From Pempheris klunzingeri (taxonomy: Eukaryota > Chordata > Actinopteri > Acropomatiformes > Pempheridae), in NCBI RefSeq assembly GCF_042242105.1, contig NC_092024.1, forward strand, positions 8,025,501 to 8,089,500: 64,000 bases of DNA, written 5' to 3'. Position 1 is the stretch's first letter, and every line of letters starts with the position of its first letter. The translations under genes were made by a program, and so were the position numbers. The notes beneath the pieces are model-generated. The model did not search any database, was not told the DNA's origin, and was given only the letters and a program-made list of their open reading frames with translations. This document shows positions 1 to 10,100 of the stretch, in pieces.

Positions 1-645
1 CTAGAGAGCTGAAAGTGGGTCCTACCCCCCCATTTCCATAGGCTAGCTTTCTATTGGTGCCCCCTCCGATCCGCTGTGACGTCGGGAAGTGGGCGTAAGT
101 AGCGAAAAAAACATTATATTTTCTGTATCTCCGGAACGGAGCCTGGCGTGTTCAGAAGGGCCAAATTATGTCAGGCGGAAGTGGTTTGCAAAGCTCCAGG
201 AGGTTCCGTTGGAAAGTTATAGCCGACTGAAAATTCCCCATTCATTTGAATGGGAGGAGTGAAAATTTTCGTTTTTTGGAAAAGTGAGCGACCAGTAGTT
301 GGCGCTATGGAGCTGAAATTATAGAGTTGTGTAGCTTGGGTGAGGGGGAGTCTAGGAATAGTTGAATGGTGTCCGTGGGACATTCCTAGCCAAGGTTATG
401 AACTTAAGATCGATTGATTTGAGTGTTTTTTGTTAAAAGGAGCGTCCAGAAAGTGGTTAGGAGCATGTTTTAGGCCATTTGGAGTGGATTGGAGCCTACT
501 CTAACCTGAGTGTTTTGAAAAGTGATTGACCGGTAGCTCTGCAGTATTAGGTGTTATGGAGCTGAAATTATAGTCAGGTAGCTTGGGTTAGAGGGATTCT
601 AACTTGAACGGTGTCTGTGGGACATTCCTAGGCCGAGTTATGAAC
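1..645 (+). repeat. Dispersed repeat, copies A (1-480) and B (500-645, continuing after 1801)
   Basis: Copy A shares long stretches with copy C (3175-3480), for example tgtgacgtcgggaagtgggc at about 77 and 3219, and gcggaagtggtttgcaaagc at about 176 and 3330. Copy B shares ggtgttatggagctgaaatt and gtgggacattcctag with copy A and resumes at 1801 after the transposon. No transposase or reverse transcriptase is visible in the repeat itself. The family could not be named. No gene is supported in this stretch. Confidence 0.75.
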
Positions 646-993
646 TTAACCCTCTAAGCGCCAAAGTCGCAAAATTGCGACAAGCAACATTGCTGAATAA
701 AACAGGCTGTATCTATAAATGTGGTGCCGAATCTTGTTATTACTTTTCACCAGGACATGGCGGACATGTGTGCCTGTAATCTGAGCTACATTTGTGGGCG
801 TGGTTCTATTCAAAGTTTTACAGTAAAAAGAGTTTGTAAAACACCCTCCGGCGCAGAGACGCGGCGGCGAAGCAGAAGTAGTAGTGCAGAGCGTAGCGAG
901 AGCGAAAGAGTGTTTTTTCATTTACTCATGATGCCGAGAGGTCGGTTTACCATCAACTAAGTACTTTGTCAGGTACTGGCTGACTCCGATTCC

Positions 994-1565
994 GTGGAGG
1001 AAGACATGCAGTTGTCCAGTGAAGCAGAAACTGACATTAGTAGTGACGGCGAGTCCGCGCGCCATAGTCCACAATCAGCACATGGTATAGCGGATGCTTC
1101 ACCTCAGTGTGGCCGGGGTGAAGCATTCTGCGATCGTCAAGCAGGGGACGTGGTCGAGGTGGCAGGGGGGCTCATAACACAGCAAATATGGGTGAATGTA
1201 GCGGGGATGAAAACAACCGCGGTTGTCGCGGCAGACGCGGCAGACGCGGGAGACGCCACGGGAAAAAACACACCGCTAATAGCGGCAGAGGTGGCGTTCA
1301 TCGCCACACCGTAAATCACGGCGGTGATGATAATGATGATGATGGCTGGCAGTTCTTGAGAGAAGAGGAAGAGTATCAAAAGTGGATCCGAAATTTTGAT
1401 GAGCCTGTTGGTTATTGTGGAGACGATCTGACAAATTCTGAACCCATTGATTTCATCTCTCTTTTTCTGAATGATGATTCTGGAGCCTATCCCAAATTTC
1501 GTTTCATACTAAAGATATTTCACATTTACAGTATGCCTTTATCTCAAACCACTTTAAAGTTATAG
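994..1565 (+). pseudogene. Broken piggyBac transposase N-terminal remnant
   Basis: Two overlapping ORFs in different frames (994-1314 and 1188-1565) together resemble the acidic, Ser/Asp-rich N-terminal tail and first part of the DDE_Tnp_1_7 domain of piggyBac-like transposases. The first is rich in Ser, Glu and Asp. The second contains a polar RGRRGRRGRRHGKK stretch, an acidic DDNDDDGWQFL segment and PIDFISLFLND, which resembles the start of the domain. The frame change lies about 1140-1200. The catalytic aspartates and the C-terminal zinc-binding motif are absent, so this cannot be an active transposase. Confidence 0.65.
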
Positions 1566-1770
1566 CCTTTTGAAACCTTGATATCAAAATTGAACATTTT
1601 CCAATATGTCCGCCACCTTGTGACGTCGTAATATGCAAATTAGATGAATAATTTCACTCCCATCACAGACTTTGAGTCATACTGAACAATTTTCTCATTG
1701 ACAGTATACCTTTATCTCAAACTACTTTCAAGTTATAGCCTTTTGAAATCTTGATATCAAAATTGTATAT
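1532..1770 (+). repeat. Two subterminal direct repeats within the piggyBac-like element
   Basis: Segments 1532-1600 and about 1699-1770 share near-identical text (tacctttatctcaaac, agttatagccttttgaaa, ttgatatcaaaattg) spaced about 165 bp apart. They lie just inside the right terminal repeat. Such subterminal repeats often bind transposase (inference). Confidence 0.75.
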
Positions 1771-1809
1771 TTTCTTGAAAAAACTCCGGCGCCTAAAGGG
1801 TTAAGTTCG

Positions 1810-3021
1810 CTAAATTTTGATGAGTGAAAATTTGAACAAGTGTTTTTTGAAAAAAGGTGTTTCCAGAAAGTGTTTAGTGTGTGTCCTTCCACTCAGATAA
1901 GTATTATCTTTTGAAGTGTTTTCCATCATCATTCTTAAGTGGCCCCCCGGTTGCACCATTGCCGCCACTGGTGACCGCTCCGTCGCAGGCCAGGATTGCA
2001 GTGGATTCGAATCTGGAAGAGGATCAGAGACAATTGAGTTATTGTTCTCCACGACCACATTGGAGTAAGAGGTAAGTGCTATGTGATTCGGATTGTATTT
2101 TAAATTAGCTGTGAGGTTGCTAGCTAAATCATGTGGTAAGTATGGTGTCTGGTCGAGGGGGGCACTGTTAGCTTCCGGGCTAGCGGCTACGCTAGTGGCC
2201 CCTCTCGAGCTGGTAGGTATAATAGGTCCCACTGTGGGGCTAGCTGCTGGACTAAATAGTGGGTGGGGTCTAGGGTCCTTCGGGACATCACTAGGCCCCA
2301 AACTAGCGGTTACGCTAGTCTCAGCTAGTGGGATAGCAGTCTTCTCGGCTATGGCTATGGGGCTGCTAGCTGGGCTAAATTCGGCTAATGGAGTGTTTCC
2401 ATGTAGAGCCAGCAGAGGATTACCAGGCCTCACAGTCTCCACTGTGGCCTGGACCTGGACGGGCCTCCTGGAAGGTCGCTGGGGCCTGGGAGTAAGGTTG
2501 CCATTTTCTTTTTCCTTTGGATTCTTAGGGCTCCGAGAACTGAGCGGTGGGTCCAAAGGACCAAGAGGTAAGTGGACCTGGGAGCATAGGGTAGGCCTCA
2601 GAGCAAGATTAACTCTGGGCGGAGTTGGAGTGTCTTCATAGGCCCATTTTTGAGAGGAGGGAGTTGGCGTAGATGGAGATTTCGGTGGAGACTGCAGTAA
2701 GGACCTAAGGGTATTGATCGAAGTAGTGGTAAGTTTCTTTTTGTACCTAGCTCGTCCCCAGGTGATAGCCTTATTAAAGGCCACCAGGTTGAACTTCTGT
2801 GGTTCACTCAGGGCCTTAGCTATAAGGGCATCGTAGTGATCCCTGAGGATGTGCAGATTATTGTTTAGCCATAAAATTGTATTTTGTTTGACCTTTTCTA
2901 ATGTTTCTGTTGTGGGTGAAGAGGGTTTAATAAAAATTGTCAATTTAGAAGCCTGTCTCTGCATTCCAGGTGGCAAAGAGTTTGAGCTATTTAAAATCTC
3001 AGCATGGTGAACTGCCTGCAA
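1810..3021 (-). CDS. Unrecognised 403-codon ORF, probably repeat- or retroelement-derived
   Basis: Uninterrupted minus-strand ORF between repeat copies B and C. Residues about 19-110 look like a compact, non-repetitive helical domain (MQRQASKLTIFIKPSSP, then ILWLNNNLHILRDHYDALIA, ITWGRARYKKKLTTTSINTL). Residues about 110-330 are Pro/Ser/Thr-rich and of low complexity; the C-terminus runs into repeat DNA. No CCHC knuckle, reverse transcriptase or DDE motif is visible. The layout resembles a retroelement ORF1/gag-like protein, but this is only analogy. It could instead be a spurious long ORF in biased repeat DNA; the + strand over the same interval is also open for 182 codons. Confidence 0.35.
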   Translation of the reverse strand: MQAVHHAEILNSSNSLPPGMQRQASKLTIFIKPSSPTTETLEKVKQNTILWLNNNLHILRDHYDALIAKALSEPQKFNLVAFNKAITWGRARYKKKLTTTSINTLRSLLQSPPKSPSTPTPSSQKWAYEDTPTPPRVNLALRPTLCSQVHLPLGPLDPPLSSRSPKNPKEKENGNLTPRPQRPSRRPVQVQATVETVRPGNPLLALHGNTPLAEFSPASSPIAIAEKTAIPLAETSVTASLGPSDVPKDPRPHPLFSPAASPTVGPIIPTSSRGATSVAASPEANSAPLDQTPYLPHDLASNLTANLKYNPNHIALTSYSNVVVENNNSIVSDPLPDSNPLQSWPATERSPVAAMVQPGGHLRMMMENTSKDNTYLSGRTHTKHFLETPFFKKHLFKFSLIKI

Positions 3022-3174
3022 AAGTTTAAAATATTTTTTACTGAGAGTCAGGTCAGGGTTAGGGTTAGGCTATAGGATGAAAACTGATATCATCCACCCT
3101 GATGATAAACTTCATGAGTCCATAACTCCGGATAGGAAGGTCCTAGAGGGCTGGAAATGGTCTCTACACCCTTG

Positions 3175-3480
3175 GATGATATGCTGCTGAATCGATTGGT
3201 GGCACCCCCGAATTGCTGTGACGTCGGGAAGTGGGCGTAACTAGCAACATTTTTTTTGTTTTGTCTGTATCTCCGGAACGGAAGGTCGTAGAGAAACGGC
3301 GTGTTCAGAAGGGCCGAATTATGGTAGGCGGAAGTGGTTTGCAAAGCTCTAGGAGGTTCCGTTGGAAAGTTATAGCGTTATAAAGTTATAAGTGTTATAA
3401 GTGTTTTTTCTGAAAAAAGTTCCCCCAGAAAGTGTTTAGGAGCACGTTTCAGGCCATTATGAGTTGATTGGAGGCCATTC
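3175..3480 (+). repeat. Dispersed repeat copy C
   Basis: Third, partly diverged copy in the same orientation as copies A and B. It includes the cgtcgggaagtgggcgtaa block, the gtatctccggaacgga block, and the ggaggttccgttggaaagtt block, ending in the ccagaaagtgtttaggagc block. Together with copies A/B it flanks the 403-codon ORF on both sides. Confidence 0.75.
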
Positions 3481-4176
3481 TGAAGAGGGTTAGGGTTAGT
3501 ATATATATAATATAACTATTGAAGGCAACACTACACAAGTACTGTACTCAATTACAACTCTTTGGCACTTGTACTTTCCTTGAGTATTTTTTCTGCTTCT
3601 ACACCACTACATTTAAAAGCAAATATTGTACCTTTTATAGCTAAAACGTATAACATTTATTTTATGGCTATAGTTACTTTGCTGATTAAGATTTTAAACC
3701 TGAGCTTGTAAAACTGGATGCAGTTTCAAAATAAGTTTAGCTGACCAAGAGTACAGAAAATAGGTAGAAACAGCATCACCCCCGCCAGCTACGACATTAA
3801 AATGCTGCTTACATATTAGTAGATCATTGATAATAATCCAATATGTAATGTAGAACACTGACGAGGATCATTTTGCCTGCTGAGTACTATTTATTGGTGA
3901 TGCTTTTGTTCTTTTTAACGCAGGATTTTTACTTCTAATCAAGTATGTTTACACTCTAGTATTGCTGAAATGTCTGACCTGTCATTTTTCAATAATTGCT
4001 ACCAGGCTTTTCTCAGCATCTCTGGACTACTTTGAACCACAGACTACGCACAGAGAAATGTGTGGCAATCAAACCTTTATTTCGAAAGTGGGGAGCGGAA
4101 GCAGTACTCCTGGAGGCCGTCAGCTTGAGCGGGCTCCTCCTGTGGTGTTTTGGTCCAGTCGAGTCCACTCACCAAG
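3481..4176 (+). other. Intergenic DNA and probable ttc7b promoter/5' UTR
   Basis: The left part is AT-rich with no supported feature apart from a short gagggttagggttag tract near 3484-3499. From about 4090 the base composition turns GC-rich toward the ttc7b ATG, as expected of a promoter/5' UTR. No TATA box or splice site for a non-coding first exon could be fixed. Confidence 0.35.
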
Positions 4177-7100
4177 ATGACAGCGAGGAAGTCTGGCTCA
4201 CGACTGGAGACCGAGATAGAGCGGTGCCGGTCCGAGAGTCAGTGGGACAAGATACCGGAGTTAGTGCGGCAGCTGTCGGCCAAACTGATATCAAACGGTA
4301 AGAAATGTGCGGGTTTCCCGGTCGTTGGCTCATTCAGTCTGTTAGGCCTTCTCCCCGGTCTGAATCCTCGGTACTTCCTGACGGAGGCAGCCGATGCTGG
4401 GAGTGTTGCAGCACCGTGCTCCGGTTAGAGCCAGTTAGGTTAGCTAGCAAAGGTCAAAAAAGAGACTGTGTTGTTGACCAGTGTGGTGGCTACACGCCGA
4501 GATACACTGACATTGAGATTAGGAGAAGTTACTGTGTTATAATTAGTTCCTGTGGTCTGACAGTTGTGCCCCCGGCTCGCTCTGCTCTCCCGTCAAGAGC
4601 AACTCCATTCAAAAATCACTCATTTGGTCAATGTTGCCTGTGCTTGACATGTGTGTTAAACTAGTTGTATTCTTAATGGGCATTCTTAATTTGTAATCAT
4701 TTGGCATCGCCTCACCCGATTTAGCTGTGTGGCTAAGATGCGTGATTGCTATCGCTACGTGCTAGCTGTCAAACTCCTGGCTGGTGCTCAATCTGCTCTG
4801 CTGGCAGCACACACTGACACAGTACAGCACAGTGATAAAAATACTGACTGGCTCCTTGAATATGTGCTTTTGAAGTCACGCACATCATGATGCGTGGAGT
4901 CTGACATGGACTTTATACTGCAGTAGTCTTCTTGACATGGTGATATGCACAGATTAACATGAACAGGAGCTGGCTTACATGCAAACACATTAAAAAGAAT
5001 TCCATGTAAACACCATCATATCCTAAGTTGCCATGCAATTAAATATTAAATAGAACATCACATTGATGTGTGGTGTGGTGAGAGATAAAACATGCTGAAA
5101 CTTCCCACCAGAGAGAGCAGCAAGACACTGCTTCTCAGTCTATTCAGTTATTTTACTCTTAAAGATAGTTGTATGTTTGAAATTCAGCTATTAACAGAAA
5201 GCCTCAGCAGCCATATTACAGTTGCTGAGAATCAAAATTAGTCTTGAAAGGCAAAGCCAAACATTAAGAGCTCTGTCTGATAGTTGAGCAACCATAGCTT
5301 AGTTAAGGATGTGATGCAAGGAATTATTTCAGCTCTGTTCAATGTAAACTGTAAGCCAATAAATGATTTGAATGGCTTCAGTGTGTGTGTCAATTGCCTG
5401 ATGTGCCCAGATAGCAAATAGCTTGTGAGGTTTGTTGACTTTCAGTGGAATCATTTTAGAAAGACGTTATTTAAGGCTTTCATTTTTCACATAATATAAT
5501 GTGGCATATGAAGGCTAAGACCTCCTGTCACTGACTGGGATCAGTAACAGGATTACTGCTCATTTCACCCTTTGTACCTCTAAACACACAAACTCACATG
5601 GTCGAGAAGCTTGTTAAGGCTATACATAATTCTCGCTGGTATGTGCGTGGAAGCAGTGTTTCTCCATATGTAGAATATCTAGACTGCAGTCAGTCACAAT
5701 GGTCACCACGTCAGCACATTGTCATTAGATTGTCCATTAAGTGTTGTTAAAGATAAATCTTACTTTGAGTTTAAATTCATTTCAGATATTCTTTAGATTG
5801 TCTGTAATCTTAATTTGACTTTTACACTTTAAATAGTGATCCTGGATTAACCAAATATCACTCTTAGGTTAATTTATTGATTTATCTTGGTTGTAAATTA
5901 ATTTTAGAGACAAACTGCCAGATGGATCCTAGACTAACCCTATGTATTAACGCCAAGGGGGATAAAGTGGTGGAGACATGAGTGTTGTGGGCTTATAGTC
6001 ATAATTTCTTCTAACATTTTATGTTTTGTGTGTGTGTGTAGATGACCTAGGGGAGTTGTTGCTGGGGGAATGCAAGCTTCAGACGTACCTGAAGGAGAAC
6101 CCCATCAAACAGGGAGCCAGTCCCAGGGGCCCACGACCTAAACTGGTGGAGGTCAGGAAACACCTGACTGCTGCTCTGGACAGAGGAAACCTCAAGGTAA
6201 TTATTGAAGGAGCGATGGCAGACACATTTACTTAATGATTTACCTTGATAGGTTTCTTGTCTGTGTAGTCACTTTTACCACTTGTGTCTTATTGATTTTA
6301 CACACTGATTCCTGTTTCTATCACATGGTTTAGTGCCACAAAATGTATTTCATGAAAGCATTTCAAAATCGTTCCATAAAATGTGAAATTGAAGATTTTT
6401 ACTGTAAGTATTCAGATTCATATTTTGTGTCCTCCAGGCTGATTACCTCCAGGAAGCCAGCGTGTTGATGGCCAAACTGTGCTATGTGGAGGGAGAATAC
6501 AGAGACGCTTTAGGTAACCTACAGACTCCTCCTGGGTTTTGGTTTATTTCCTGATGTTTAGCAATTCAAGAAAAAATAATGATTTTCAGCAGATGAAAGA
6601 GACAAATTACTTGTTTAAATAAGACTTAATTCTACAAACTCACTCCTAGTTTCCAGATCTAATGTTGGTTACTGAGATTTAGGGGTCAATATGGGAAAGA
6701 TTAATGTCACAATCACCATCAACATTATCAAAGTGAATATGCATGTTATGCTATTTTGTTTTTGTCAGGTTGTCACAGAAGTCTTAGACTCCTGTGCATC
6801 CCATTGAGCAAATCATCATCTAAAACATCCTGTCATTTTCAAAGGAAAGTTATAAAATGTGACATTTTGATAAAATTGGAAAACATGCTTATTTGCTTTC
6901 CCGCCAAGAGGTAAATGAGATGATTGATACTTGTTCAAGTTATGACAGAACCAATCAAAAGTGCCATTTACTGTATGTATAAAACACTAGTGTGTGGGCC
7001 GATTTATTAATCAATACATAACTGATGCGTTGACAGGTCACTACAGCAGGGTGAACCTGGATGACATGCAGCTGGCGGGAGCTCCTGTGTACAGGCTGTC

Positions 7101-10100
7101 CATGATAGCAGAGGCATACGCCACTAAAGGTAAAAACACGGTATCACAAGGTATCCTCCTTCACCTCACCTGACATCAAGCCAGTCAGATGTATCCTCTG
7201 AACTACTGCATCGCTCCACATGGTGGCAGTACAGTGTCACTGCTGATCACACACACACTTCTGGTTGCCCTTCAATGACGAGATATTGAGATACTCAACT
7301 TGGACAATTGTGAAGTCAAGCAGCTGTGTAGTGTAATTTAGGATGTATTGTAATTTTTGATTATTATGAATTATTTGTTATGTTTTGAGGCACAAAGCAG
7401 GCCGGTTTGAAAACCTCATCGTTAGACTGGTCATACCAGTGTCAAACACAACTCAAGCAAAAATCTATAAATACTGATGGTTTGAATGGCTAAAATAAAT
7501 ACCAGACACTGATAGTTGACTCGTGGCCTTTGTTACTCCCTGTTTATTTTCTGTCACCCTGAGCACCCTCTCCCTCTCACCTCTCAGGACTGTGTCTAGA
7601 GAAGGTCCCAGCTGCCTCTCCATCTCTGTCCAATAAGAACACTGGGTCTCCATCATCCAATAGGAGCACAACCGAGCGGGAGCAGGAAATCATCACCTGC
7701 TATGAAAAGTCTGGAGACATCGCTCTGCTTTACCTGCAGGAGGCTGAGAAGGTATTTGTTTGTGGCATTCTAGTTTTTAATGTAGTGCCTCCAATTAGAC
7801 CTGCAGTTTGAGGGTGTTTAGTCGATGACTTGTTTGATAACCATCTATTAGAGTATTTTCTCACACAATAACTCACCAAGTATCTTGTTAGCACCTGGAC
7901 TCCCAAGCGCTCTGCCAACGCTGTGGGTGTGGGATGAAAATTCTGCTGACAGTGTGCAAGTTTGACTAATCTGTTACCGCCTGTGACAGCCAACTGGCAA
8001 ACAAATCTCTTCCTCTTTATTTGGAGAATGTCTGAGAGTACGCGCAGACTGAGCTGCCAAACAACAGTAACCTGCAGTGAAAGGCAGGAGGCTACAAATC
8101 AAAGATCTATAAAATAAAATTCTATAAAATGTCAGAGAATAGAGAAAAATACCCAAAGATATTCAGTTTACTATCGTGTAAGACAAAGAGAAGCTGGAAC
8201 CAGTGAAATTTGAGCATTTTTGTCCTAAAGATGACTTGATGATTGATCACTTATCCAAATAGTTGATTCATTTTCCATCTATTGACTAATCGATAGGTCA
8301 ACATATTGTCTCATAAGGTCACCTCTGAAGACCTTATAGGAATATTAATATACAATACGAACACTGTATGTAAATGTAATTAATTAAAGACCGAAAAGCC
8401 TGAGATCTAATAGCACTTGTTAGTAACATTACCCCTAACTCACTAATTAAAACAGGAGATTATTATAGGTTCATTAAACAACCCTAGCTTAAATGTTATA
8501 TTACTGTGATATATAGCTTCTTATTATTGTTGCTAGATTGATAATTCAACACAATTAATTGAAACATAAACCAATAAAATTATAGTGTACTGTATATTAC
8601 CTTGGCCCTTTTTAATTTATTTGATAGACAGCAAGACAGTGAGATAACGACAGGAAATAGGGGAGCGAGAGAGACAGATCATGCGGTCATGTGACTTGCG
8701 CTGTAACCACTCAACTACCAAGGCACTCCCTAAACACATTTTTCTTGCAGTCTTACTCGCAAATACGTCACTTTAGAATTTAAATAGTGTAAGTGAGCCA
8801 GGTTGGATTTTGTGAAGTGTTACTGTCATAAAATGATATCAAGCAAAGTGTCTCCCATGAGAGTTTCTGCCCAAGAAGATTATACATGTGATGATTCACA
8901 GTATAGCTGTGAAAAATTGTCAGAAATAAGAAATTACAGTTATTAACTTAAACATGAAACTGGTACACATTAGCTGCAGCTGTGCATGAAAAATGAAAAA
9001 TGAATCAACCTTTTGTTCTGATAATACAAATATAAGTTAACACTATTAACATAAACATTATGCCTGTATGGCTGTTTCCTCAGGCGTTGTCAGCAGGAAT
9101 TCAGAACCGCAGCCCAAAGCCAGGCCCGACAGCCCAGGACCTGGAACTGGGCTACTTCCTGGAGACAGGCCTGCAGAGAGCTCACGTCATCCACTTCAAG
9201 AACGGGTAAGAGAGGGAAACCGTAGGTGGTGCATAGATGGGTACAGGGAGATCAGAAAGAGAGCTTGGAGTTGCCTGTCTGACATTTTGAGGATCAAAAA
9301 TGTAAAAACTTTTTCTAGTTTTGAAAGGGGCGTCTGTTTGCCCAAACAAGAACCAAGAACAACCCTATGTGGGCACATTCCACCCACCCTGCAGTTATTG
9401 TGTTACAAAGCTGCTGACAGGTTAGATAAAAGCAGAAAAGTGTGAAAAGTAACATAAACAGTGCAGCACAGCACAGTGTTGTTGTTTAAAGTACAGCAGA
9501 CATAGTTTCAGAGCTGGAAAAGCTGCTAAGTCCTTGTGCTGGAAGAAATAATGTTTTAGTGTGCTCAGTGGAAATCTGTGCACTTTCTGCCTATGTAGCT
9601 TTTTGTCAGGAGCTAGCTCACTGTTTCATGCTCTATTCATCCAAAAGAAATTCTGGTGTCAATGTTCATTACACAGGAAGTAATGCCGGCGTGCAAAATT
9701 TCTCAGCACACCATGAAATATCTAAAAAACACAAACAAAGATCAGAGTCCTGATGTTAATATTTGGAATTAAGTTTACTTAAAACCGATATGGTTGCACA
9801 AAGAGAGGTACTTGAAAATGTTTTGTTTTGTTTTGTCTATTTTGTCTGTTTTGAGTTATCTCGCATTCCCACAGACACATGCTACAGGCTCTGACGAGTG
9901 TTTGTCCTCCTGTTTTCTCACTACATTGCCATAGCAACCTGACACGAGGAGTGGGCCGGTTTCGGGAGATTCTTCGCGCCATTGAGACCAGAACCACCCA
10001 GAGCCTACGCATGGTGAGGAAGGGGCTCTGAGGGCTTTTTATTTGGGTCTGAGATCAGGAGATGATCATGTATCACTTCCCTCATGTTTCTGCTTTGGTT

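Larger units (their letters stand above)
650..1800 (+). mobile_element. Internally deleted piggyBac-family DNA transposon
   Basis: The element is bounded on both sides by TTAA (646-649 and 1801-1804), the piggyBac target site. Its ends are CCCTCTAAGCGCC at the left and, reverse-complemented, CCCTTTAGGCGCC at the right: 11 of 13 bases match as terminal inverted repeats. The host repeat is interrupted exactly at its TTAA: the related copy near 396-410 reads atgaacTTAAg without an insertion. Inside is a remnant of a transposase N-terminus but no catalytic core, so at 1.15 kb it is a non-autonomous derivative. It also carries two related subterminal segments (about 1532-1600 and 1704-1770). Confidence 0.88.

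Noticed and set aside
2093-2641. 182-codon plus-strand ORF opposite the 403-codon ORF
   Set aside because: Gly/Leu/Ala-rich low-complexity shadow of the Pro/Ser-rich minus-strand frame.
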